Positions 9,770 to 20,500 of a stretch of DNA of 64,000 nt are shown here, piece after piece. The notes beneath the pieces were generated by a model, which was not told where the DNA came from, searched no databases, and saw only the letters and a program-made list of their open reading frames with translations. The translations under genes were made by a program, and so were the position numbers. Numbering within the stretch: position 1 is the stretch's first letter; each line of letters opens with the position of its first letter. Source of the stretch: Orthonyx spaldingii (taxonomy: Eukaryota; Chordata; Aves; Passeriformes; Orthonychidae); the NCBI GenBank assembly GCA_013397795.1, contig VZTJ01003250.1, forward strand, positions 628,283 through 692,282, given 5' to 3'.

Positions 9770-11369
9770 TAAGGAGGCGCCCCAGCCTCTTCGTACTCTG
9801 GGGTACTACAGTTACATATTTACTGTTCGAAATGTTGTTGTGCCTAATTAAAAAAAAATAATAATCACATAAACCCAGCACGCAAACCTGCATCTTATCC
9901 CGTTGGTTCAGAGATGTGCCTAGATATAGTCCAGCCCAAACAATGCTGTGCAGAAGACATTGCCGGACCAAGACAGTCGTTCCTCAAATTTATTTTCTTT
10001 TAAAAAATGTGCGTGAAAGGAAATGGGGGAGGGTGGAAGAGAATATTTATCAGAATACCAGAAGACACCTTTCTTGAAACAAAGGCAAGGGGAATCATCT
10101 CTGTTGCAAATCCATCAGGCAGAGACCAAATAACAATATTTATAGTCGGGCATTCAAAAATACAATGTGCTTAAATAACAACAACAAATGCTTACTACAG
10201 TTGCTACAGCGCATCTTAATAAAAAATTAGTCTTACTGACAGTCTTGTCAACATCTTAAGTAAATTATCATAGCGATGGTCTTTGGAGAAGAAAACCCAC
10301 ACTCCTTGCTAAAACACCTCCTATCATTAATCTTAAACCACTTGAAGATTATGATGGAAAGAATGGGATCAGTAACCATTATCATCTCAAATTGCTGCTA
10401 AAAACTCCGCTGTTTATTTTTGCAACAAAAGCGAATGTATCTGGGAAATGCAGAAAAGGAAGAAAGGAAAACACAAGAAAGGCAGAACAATTGAGGCGAA
10501 TCCTGTTGCAACCTCGATGATAAACACATGGAAAAAGCTGTTACTGCCCTGTGGATTGCTGGAATTTGGGTAGACGTTAGAAAAATAAACAAAGTGATGA
10601 CTCCGCACCAGTTCTGTAAATGCACCGCTGCACTCAAAACCAACAACAACAAAAAAAAAGGTAACTTTTTAAAATTATTTGTGGTTTCCTGAATATTCGG
10701 TATTTGGCTTTATCTACATCTGTCATTTGATAAAGATCAAAAGTATTAAAAATGTACTTGCACCTTTCACTGTTCATAGGTAGAAAAAAAATAATTTCGA
10801 CACTTTCTTGCTCGTATTTTGTATGCATTATGTGTTTTCCAGTAATCGTCAGAATAAAGTCTATAGTGTAGTTTTATGAGGATCCGACACACACGAAACA
10901 TTTGCTCAGAGCGAAACCTTTCCAGAAGCGATTTTGATTTTTATTGTAGTCTCTCCTGTTAGAATATCATCCCTCCTTGAAATATATTTTTACAGATGAA
11001 AAATAATATTTTTCCCTCGTTAAACTAATTCCAGGAATTGTGAGAGAAGGGAGTACCTGCTGATTTAGGGACACTCGACCCGCGTGTTATCAACGGATCT
11101 TTATACCTTCAATGGATCCACCAATCGATGTGAGATGGGCACACGCTTGAATACAATCAAACACAGGTTTTTGAAGTTATTCTGTCAAAATGTGGAAGTT
11201 TACACGAAGCCTTTAAAGAGGACGATTCACCCCGGCCCTCATCCTCCCCTCCCTGGAAGTCAGCGGAAAGGGTGCCATTAAACCAGGTCTTTGCGAATTA
11301 AAACAAACCAAACAATTATTTTCGCCTAGCAGAGCTGCATCTTCCTGTTGTTTCCGCGGTGATTCACGC
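9770..11369. other. AT-rich inter-island segment, candidate conserved elements
   Basis: About 1.6 kb of unique AT-rich DNA without simple repeats longer than a few units. The part 9980-10420 includes a TALE hexamer TGACAG at 10237-10242 followed three bases later by TTGTCAACAT at 10245-10254, the same word as the inverted-repeat arm near 8540. The part 10860-11250 keeps several CpGs in AT-rich surroundings. Open frames of up to 84 codons on the minus strand are unrecognisable. Confidence 0.4.
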
Positions 11370-11600
11370 CGGCAGCGGTGTACCAGAGGCAGAGGCGGGC
11401 GGGCTGCTCTTCCCCCTTCGGCGGGGGGGACGGGGGGTTCGCTCCCAGAGGCAGCTCGGCCGCGGCGAGGGGCGCTGCGCGGCGCGGTGAGGGGCGCGCA
11501 GGTAGGCGCGGCGGGAGCGGCAGCCGGAGCAGCGCTGCCAACTCCCCCGCCGCGGCCCCGCAGTGACCCCAGCCCGGGGCTGCGGAGAGGTGAGAGGTGA
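11370..11600. promoter_or_regulatory. CpG island 5
   Basis: This compact GC-rich block has many CpGs and a donor-like CGCAG|GTAGGC near 11495-11505 on the + strand. The open frames on the two strands are low-complexity Arg/Ala/Gly-rich and not supported as genes. Confidence 0.55.
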
Positions 11601-12802
11601 CGCTGTTAGCTAGCGCAGACCTGGCCCTTTTAAAGCCACAGCTAATCAGTCCTTTACTAAATTAAAATATAGGAACCAGAGGGGAAGCAATTTCGATGTA
11701 AAGAATTATCGTGCGCGCTCCCAGAACGAAATAATATTGAAATGAGGACGGTGCTCTCTGCGACAGACAGATTTGTCACCCAGGAGCAGTTGGGCTAAGA
11801 TAAACTATAAAATTATACATCCGCCGTATAGATCCCATAGATCTGCACGTGTAGGGGATTACGTATCCCACACGTACACAATAATAAAATAAGGATATCG
11901 AGCTGTTAAAAAACTTCAGCCCCATAAACTATATAGCGGGGTGATCGTTACAGGGCAGCGGGCACTGGGTGGCTAATTGCCCACCTAGCTAAAGGCTCAG
12001 AGATTCATTATAATGTGGGAAGAAATTAAACCGGAAAAAAAGTGATACATTTTCCTGTCAATTCATTTGCCTTCGATTTCAAGTTATTCTTTAACCCCTG
12101 TAAGAAATAGGAACTAACTGTGTCAGGGGTGTGTTCACGTGTGTGCATATGCACTACAGACATACAGTGTGTATGCCTGTGTCTGTGATGTACAGGAGTC
12201 TGTGATCTGAGCACATGAATTCGCTCACAAACAGTGGAAAATGGTGACAGTTCCATTTTTCCTCTTTAATTAGGAAATATTCCTTGATTGTCTTGGCACC
12301 CATTACTTTCTAATAACTCCATAGAACCAGAAGAAGAATAAATGTCTGCTGCAAGTAATCTGCTATAAAGCAATTATTTTACTAGGATAATATGCAATTG
12401 CAAGTACAACACCGTAACGGCCATGAATGAGACGCAAAGGCAAAAAAATAAAAAATAAAGGCTACTGGAGTGATGATAATATTTGAGAGTACAGACACTT
12501 CAATGGGTCGCAGTAAGAAATATCTAGCTTTGGTAACATAGCTCTATTACAGCTAGACTGCAAAGAAACTTTCCCTTTTCATGTGTTTCAGGCAGCAAAA
12601 TGCTGGGTTTAGACTGCGAGCCAGTTTTCTGCATACTACTATAATTAATTTACGTGCGGAGATCAAAGATCCGAGGGCGAAGGAAATAATTGATTCTGCC
12701 AGAAAGCGCTTCCCTGGCGCAGCCCACGGTCAGCCGCCACCCACGGCAGGTAAGCTGCTGCGTGAAACTATTTTTAATTGAACAAAAGGCCAAGCAAACA
12801 TC
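11600..12802. promoter_or_regulatory. AT-rich inter-island segment with palindromic element
   Basis: This repeat-free DNA includes an interrupted palindrome at 11847-11875 and an E-box CACGTG at about 11846-11851. A TALE hexamer in CTGTCAAT context lies at 12055-12062 and another TGACAG at 12245-12250. A GT/CA-rich patch lies near 12120-12190. A consensus splice donor CAG|GTAAGC lies at 12747-12755, 48 bp before a CRE, at the entrance to CpG island 6. No coding sequence recognised. Confidence 0.4.
11847..11875. repeat. Interrupted palindrome (ACGTGT..GGGAT / ATCCC..ACACGT)
   Basis: The left arm ACGTGT-AG-GGGAT and the right arm ATCCC-ACACGT are reverse complements except for a two-base bulge, around a 5-base centre TACGT. 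The element contains the CpG-bearing words CACGTG and TACGTA. It could fold into a hairpin or bind a dimeric factor; the function is unknown. Confidence 0.6.
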
Positions 12803-12810
12803 TGACGTCA
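12803..12810. promoter_or_regulatory. Full palindromic CRE (TGACGTCA)
   Basis: This perfect 8-bp cAMP-response element, the CREB/ATF site, sits at the left border of CpG island 6. Full CREs with an intact CpG are concentrated near promoters, so this is a hint, not proof, of an unannotated transcription start. Confidence 0.5.
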
Positions 12811-12814
12811 GGGA

Positions 12815-13875
12815 GCAGCGTTGCGGGAGGAGGGGGCTGGCAGCGGTGCTGGTGCCGGGCTGCCCGACCCGCCCCCGCCCGCGGCCCGGCACCCACCGAC
12901 AGCAGCGCGGCGGTGCCCGGCGGCCCGACCGCGGCCTCCCCGCTGCCAGCGGAGAGCGGCGGCCCCGGGGAAGGGGCTGCCGTCCGCCGGCACCAGGCTG
13001 AGCCTGCGGGGGTGCCCCAGAGGTGACAAAGAACAGGCGCGGCGCCCATCGGGGAAGGCCGGTGACACCGCTCCTGCTGACGCTGGTCTGCAACTTCTGC
13101 GTGCGGCTTTAAAATCCAGAGGCTGCTTTTATCCCCGGCGGGTTTGCTGTGTTTACCTGCGAGGCACCCAAAGGCTTGAGGCGCTCGGCAGGCGAGCACC
13201 GCTCCTGGCCCGCTGGGTGCGGTGGCCGAGCGGCATCAGAGCAGCAGCGGGCGCGGGGCGACGCCCCCAGGCCCCCGCACCGCCGCGGCCGAAACTTCGG
13301 TCTGATGCGAGCGTGAATAAACACGAGGAACGCTCGTGCGAAGTTCAGCGGGCAGGAGAAGCGCTGGGCCAGCTCTGCCATCAGCACCGCACGAGGGGGT
13401 GGCCGGCCCCCGCTCCCTGCCCGCCGGTCCCTGGCGCAGAGCGGGGACCCCCCGGGAACCTCTCGCGCCCCTGGGCCGGCGGGGAGAGCTCTGACCCTCA
13501 CTTCTCTGTAGCGAACGTCAGCTTGAGGAAGCCTTTTACGCCTGTTTGAAGCACTCATCCTTTGCCTTTCCCTCCCTCGCCCCCCATGCCTTCCCGGTGG
13601 CCGGACCGAGCGGCCTGGCCGGGGGATGCCCCGCTCCGCTCCGGCCGGTGCTTGCGTTCGGTTCTTCCTTACAAGGGCGCCTGCGGCCGAGCTGGAGGGA
13701 GGAGGAGGAAGGGGAGGCGGGCGGTCACCGTGGCGGGGGAGCCTTTCCCGGAGGGGGCGGCGGGCAGTCGCAGAGCCCCTGCACGCACAGAACGCCGCAA
13801 CCCCCGGGCGACCTGTCAGCCCCGCCGCCCCCCCGGCCCCGGCTCCCCGCCTCGCCTCTCGCCAGAGTCAACACA
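12815..13875. promoter_or_regulatory. CpG island 6 (largest)
   Basis: About 1 kb of GC- and CpG-dense DNA, the longest island in the window. Open frames of up to 242 codons run on both strands, but their products are Arg/Pro/Ala/Gly-rich, overlap one another and resemble no known protein. It may be a promoter for a non-coding transcript or a Polycomb-recruiting island; transcription data would be needed to decide. Confidence 0.6.
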
Positions 13876-14520
13876 GAGCCGCGATCCATTTGGGCGATTT
13901 AGTTAAAATAAATAAACCCGCGAAGATTCACTAGCGAGCGATGCATCATCGACCCGGAGGTTTATTAAGAGGCTCGTTACAGCCACGGCTGCAGCCTCTG
14001 CTCCATCGGAGGAGGGGAGGCCGGGCCGTGGTGTTGGGGGGAGCCTGCGGCAGCCCGGGTGGCCCCCGATCCGGACAGCCACCCTCTGCTCGCCCCCCGT
14101 CCCCACAGAGCCCTGGAGGAAGGGGAAGCGGCCCACCCGACGGCTTCTGCAGAGCACCGGTACTCATTTCCCTGCATATTTGAGAGAGGGAGAAGAGGGT
14201 CGGGAGACATTGTTGTCAGTGGCGATTGTTAACCCAAATAATAATAATAAAGAAAAATCGTTACAGCTGGGTGCTGGCTGAATATGGCAATTACTATTAT
14301 TGCCAATCACGATTAGAAATAATTATCCTGAAAGCAGGGAGGGTTGAGCTGCCAAGGTGTTTTGAATAATCGCTTCAAAATGAACAGCAAAATATTAGGT
14401 TCACACACAGGGACGATCGCAAACTTTCACTTGCAGCAGTCTGTAAAGGAGATCTTATCACGGGTGAGCTCGTTTACTTGTGAAGCTTCCATTTCTCACC
14501 TCTTTCAGGTCCAGGCTGTT
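13876..14520. promoter_or_regulatory. CpG-rich tail and adjoining candidate conserved element
   Basis: A smaller GC-rich patch at about 14000-14160 is followed by AT-rich, repeat-poor DNA with (AAT)n-like sequence at about 14238-14250. GGCAAT at 14286-14291 and ATTGCC at 14299-14304 are inverted around an AT-rich centre, and the right arm runs into a CCAAT box. This is the right edge of the island series; beyond it the DNA becomes uniformly AT-rich. Confidence 0.35.
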
Positions 14521-17500
14521 CTGTTCCTCCACCACCCTGCACGGTGGCCCTCCCACAGTGCCCCTCCTGCTCCCCTCCACCAAGTTCCCTGAACACACCC
14601 GGTGGCCAAACACCTTCCCGAGGCAGTGGTGCACAGTGCTCGAGTCCCTCCATCTTCAATAAAAATGAAGCAGACTACGAGGAATGACATGGGTCCAGGC
14701 TGAAACTCCACTCGCCGTGTTTATTTTGTGCAACTCTACGCAGGCCCTCTCATTTCAGCTGTTTGAAATGATGTGTCACTAGGAAGAGGTCACAGGTGAC
14801 TGGCAAGTTCAACCTACTTAGCTCAATTATCCAAGTTTCATTTCCAAATTGTGTTCAATTTGATCTTCCTGCTTCCCTCCAAATTATCTCAGAGAAAAAA
14901 AAAATCAAATGAAAGCAGACAATTTAAGCCAAATCCTGTATACCATTATTTATATGCAAAACTATTTTTGTGATATATACTCCCCTTAATGACTATGGAA
15001 TGCCAGGTCCTTCCAAGTGAATTTACAAACCTAGCCATCAAATTATTTCAAAGGCAGGCCTATTAGGGACAAAAATAATTACGAACTTTCAGAAGCTTTG
15101 TAAAAACATAAGTTTCTGAATGTTGTCTCTTTAAATTTTTCTTAAGTTTGTTTTTAATTTAAGCCTGGAGGCACAGTAGAGAGATATGCAGAGTCTAACA
15201 AGGAGTTTAGAAAATAATGTGCTGTAATCCAGTGCCGAGCTATTTCTCCATAAAATATGGATAAGGAATCACTTCATAAGCGCAAATATCTACTAGGATG
15301 GAGTTTTAACAAACATTTCACATAAGCATTCTTGTATGCATTATTAAGCAGATAAAAAAAAGTGCTTCAAATCAAGCCCTATACAGTCACATCTGGAAAT
15401 GGTCTTTTCTGTCTAATTTTCATTTTTTTCTCTTGAAAAAATGTTAGAAGAAAAACTAGTCTGTCCCCTTGTATATTAATTGTTACCATCAGCTTTTAAT
15501 CAGCAACATGTATAGTTAGATTTACAGAATCCATTCCATGTTGCCCCTTTAGAGAACAGTCAAATGAAGATAGGATCTTTACTCATTTATAGAACCTGAT
15601 GTTAGAACCAAACCCACACACAAATAGTATATACATTGCTCTATGCATATAGACAGGCGTGTAGATACATAGACACAACACACTTCTACATGGAAAGGAG
15701 TCATGACCATGTGTTGGAAAACATAATAAAAAATATCTGTGCATTTCACCAGATCCTGACTCAGACATCAGCAGATAAGAAGCGACCTAGGGAAAACTAC
15801 TTTAAAATCAGACACAGATAATTTCTGAATGCATTGGATCCATAGCAAGCTTTGCTGTATGATGCTTAAGCACAATTTTAAAGAAAGCTTTTCAGGCTTT
15901 TTAGTCAAATAAAGCATTACTATGAAGGAAAGAAGGGTAAATAAACTCCCCTTAGGTCACAAAGAGTTGATACAAGTTTGGTTATTTTTTTTCCTAATGC
16001 ATAAGAGTATTTTTTTCTAATGTATAGTTAATGCAATTACATTCTGAGGACAAAGATAAAAGAAGTATCTAAGATCTACTACTACTGTTTTTATTTTTTT
16101 AAAATAAATATTATATTTTTCCTTTGAAAGGAAAGGCAAGCAAACTATTTTCCAAACAGAAGCAGCAAAAACTATTTAGAAGAAAACCCATAAGTAATGT
16201 TTTTTTAAATACTCTGGAGTTTTCTGAACAACTCTGATGTACTCACATTCTTATCACAACTATTTTCTTTATACTTTTGTAAGTGGATATTCAAGCTAAA
16301 TTGATGCTTTATGTATATCCTGTCTCAATTTGTAATACACTATTCTCTGTAAGGAGATAATTTGAAAAAAAATACAAAAAAAGAAGAAGTGATACCACTG
16401 ACAACAATTTACTTAAATTCACAAACCTTGAAATTGATGCATCTCCTATCAATCATAGTCAGAAGCCACAGTAAAACACATCCAACATTTGTATATCAAA
16501 ACTGGGACTTAAAAAACCCTGTTTTGTTCAATTTAAATGTCCTTCAACATGTTGTCATTTTATACACTGAATTACTGGGGGATTTTTGCTATGGGTTGGC
16601 TTTCTTCTGTCAAACATGCAAGACAGTAACTTTGCAAAATTAAAGTGCGTGCCCTTATACTGCAGAGATGTTTGTTCTCACTCAGTTACTGACAATGAAA
16701 TACTTATTAAATAATAATAAGGTGATATTGACTTCTCTATTCTGTCGATATGAAGATCTGTTGATCTGTGAGGTTAATATTGATGAGGCAGAATGAGGTA
16801 AACATTTCATCAGGAGGGCAAATAAATCTCAATACTGGCATAAAAAATAAAACCCCCAACTTTGCACGTTAACAGAAGCTAATCCTTTTTTGGTGTATGA
16901 GCACCAATTCTACCTATCAGCATGCACAAGCTACTGCTGAAGTAAATCCTTGATATTACTTTCAGGAAGCATATTCCAAAAATGTCTATCATGGGTATTT
17001 AGAACTAAGCTCAAATGATGCCAAGCACTTATAGTCTTTAGTCATTCTCCATGTTCTGTTGCGAATGGCACATTTCCTTTAAGTATTACTATAAGGCTCT
17101 ATGTGAAACCTCAATAAGGGGATTTCTGTTTGAGTCAGAGAAGTGAGAGAAATGCTTTTTTTTTAATAGGATGAGCTCTCTGTCAAAATATTATTTTTAT
17201 TTATTGTTTCATCAAAATGTCACTGGAAGTTCCCTCTCTTTACCCTCTGCCACAGAACACAATATTGTACACATTTTGAACAATACAAAGAGACATTTAA
17301 CTTGATGGGTCTGGCAGAAGAAGCTACTTTCTTATTCATTATTATCTTTAGATTTTCCTTCATTCTGCTTAAGGGAAGCTTAAAGCTGCTTTTTTTAGAA
17401 GAATATTCCATTAGTCAGGTGGGTCTCATACTTTGACAGCATTATTTCAGCATGTTATTTTTAATGTATGGTACTTAAACATGTATAGAGAATCCATGTT

Positions 17501-20500
17501 ACTTGCTTCTAGGCTTTTGGATAGAAATTAAAATGATGTGACCTAATATGTAAGAAAATAAGAGGCCATATGTTTTTCGATACTAGTGCCAAAAGAAGCA
17601 CTTGTCAATTTTCCCCTTTTGGTTATTAATTAGGGCCTCAATCCTGCCCTTAGATTTGCAGAAGCAAAACACAGGTGTGAAGCAACTCTGCCTGTCTCTT
17701 TGCCAGAGAAGACAACTCTACCTTGTCAACAGTGTTGACAAGGGAAGAGCTCAGTCACACAGAGCTTACTGTAAGGCAGCAACATAAAATTCAAAACATT
17801 ACTTCGTCTGCTCTTACCAGAGACCACAGCCTGGTTTCTGGGGCAGGAGAGCCATTTTCACAGCCTCCTCCCTCTTGCCTGTCTGTAGCAGAACTGCTGT
17901 GCCTCAGCAGGGAAAACTGGGCAAGGACTTGGCACCTTCTCTGCATTATGGTGACATCTTGTTGGTAGGACAGTGTAGGAAAAACCACATTCTTGCTATT
18001 TGTGCTACTTCTCTTCTGAAGGTGCGAGGCTGGCCATCTGCTGCTCCTTCTAGGGATCACTTAGAGGTCTAATACCTTTTATTTTGTTGTTTGCAAAATG
18101 TGATGACTTATGTCTGAGAAAGGTAACAAAAACATTTCTTTTTTGACCTCATGCTTTCTTCTTCTTCCCAGCACGTGCTCAGCAGAACACTGTTGCTGGG
18201 TTTTTTGCACCTCAGGCCATGATGCTGTTTGAAGACTCCTGTCTCTGCAAATTCCTGCATTCACCCAAATCTCTGTTAAAAGCAGAGGAATTTTGTGTGC
18301 TTGTGTTTTGCCATGCTGTCTGCTTTTGGCTGTTTTTTAGATAATTTTATCCTTGTATATCTTGAGGAACTTTCTCCTACAATTATCTGAAGTATTTCCC
18401 AATATCTGTGTAATGGTAGTCAGATGGCAGAGCATCTGGGAGCAGTGCTTTGGTTCATGGGTACCTTGTTTTCTACCATGTGGTTGGATGGTCTTAAAAA
18501 AATTCTTTCTAGCACACATGTCAAGTAATTCTGGTAATAAAATCACCAGAATAAGGAACTTTTCAAGCTTTAATTCACACCGAGATTTTTTTGAAATTTT
18601 GCTAACATTTTCACAAAATCATTTAGGCACTTTAGAGGCACAGTTTTTGGTAACCTCGGGACTCTGGGTCAGGACTCCACATGTACAGATATAAGAAGTA
18701 GACTAGGGTCTTGTGCTCCAGAATATCTTTGTATGTATTTATCTGAAACAACCTTGGTTTTGCAAAAGGTTGCAAAACAACCTTGTGTATGCAAAAAGAT
18801 TCAGCAAGTAATTGTAATACTTTTAGGAATAACAATATTTGAGAAATATGTTTGTATAACACTATTTCAGTGCATGCTTTTGCAAGTGCAAGGTTTATTC
18901 TCTGTAAGGTTCTCCTTAATATCCCAAGCTCATTCTTCTCTGGTGTTTCATGGCTGGAGATTCTGTACCCACGTTTCTTACACGGCAGTAAGGATACTGA
19001 AGGAACCACTACTCTGCTAGTGAGTTAAGCCGAATAAGATAAAAAATCCATAATGACTGCGGGCTCCCATCTCTAGTCATGTGCTTCACAGCACAGATTG
19101 CAAGGGAAGGAATAGGCAGCAAACTGTGTAAAATGAGCACAGGTAATTCCAACGCTGTGAAAACACTCCTGCCTTGAGAGCACTAGCAATGAAAAGGTTA
19201 CAAGAAAGGGGGTAATAAAAATATCAAACGAAACCAAATAGAGATCAGTTTCTTTGCAAGTAGAGAAGCCATTTTCTAAGATGGTGGCCTTATATACAAA
19301 TACATTTGTCTTCCAGACCCTCTGCTGTTGATTACAATTCTGATGCCACTGGAGGGGTTACAGTTTTGTTGAGTTTCTGGATCTCAATTGCGCTGTCAAG
19401 GGGTCATTCTTTCTGGTAATAAGGTAGCTAGTGACCCCTGGGAGAGAAGGAAAACAATTGACTCTTGAAAGCAGAAACATATACTGAAGTCTAGAGTAGA
19501 TTTCTGGCAGAGGCCCAGGTCTTTTCTCATAGCATTTGTCATTGTAGCAATGAAAAAATTGTGGGAGCTCTACAGGCAGCCAAAAAAGGAAAACAGAGCA
19601 CAACAACAATAACGAAACAGCTAGATGTAATTTATTTTGGAATTATGTTTTAGAGCAGGTTGTTTTTTGTTTGTCACAATGTTGGTTCACTTGTTAAAGA
19701 TGTAGATCCCATTAGATAGAAATCTGTTGCTTATTTTAAAGCAAATGATTATCAAATGACGACACTTCAAAACATTTTTTTGCTTTAATTTGAAGTGAAG
19801 TCATTTGAGTTTGAAACATATGCCTTTGCTAAATGCAGAATATTTTGTTGTCAAAACCAGACAACTTTGTTTTGTGTCCATGCTTGCAACCATTGTTGAT
19901 CCTGGATGTCACAGACAATATTAGTCTTGGCAATAAGTCTTTGCAGAGGCTGCTTTATTTATTTTTATTAGTAGTATTATTATTATCGAGTCAAATGGTC
20001 TCACCATATAATTATACTCAACCAGAAAATGCAATATTGCATTTGATTGGCTCTCAAAGTATTATTCCACTTTGTAGAACTGGATAAAGCTCACTTCTAA
20101 GAAATAATTTAAGCTGAGGTCTGCATGCAAAGGTTTTCCACATCTTTCTGAAAACTGGCTTCACTATTTCACAGAAAATGTTACCATGTTGTTTTACTTT
20201 GTTGTAGTAGAAGCATACAAAAACTGTGCATGCATACATGTAGTACATGTACCACCACACAAACACGACTGACACATATGATTTATATTATACTTGCGAG
20301 ATTTGAATGTGGAGTTCAAGTTTATTACAGGCCCCAGCACTGCAGCTGATATACATGGATTCATCCCATCATTTAACTGAAGTGCATAAGGTGTGACTGT
20401 AGAAGCTTCAGTCTTCCTCTGTTGTCACTGGAGAAAGGCAGGCACACCCAGGCACGCTACTCTTAAGGTACTTTCTTCACTGGCTATAGAGCAAGTCTAG

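Noticed and set aside
8585..9971. Open frames of 201-252 codons across CpG islands 4a/4b
   Set aside because: Products of a minisatellite and GC-rich composition; no family match.
13218..13240. tRNA-like A box (TGGCCGAGCGGC) in CpG island 6
   Set aside because: No matching B box (GGTTCRANNCC) or cloverleaf follows at tRNA distance.
12650..13558. Open frames of 242, 149 and 147 codons in CpG island 6
   Set aside because: Mutually overlapping, low-complexity composition, no recognisable domain.
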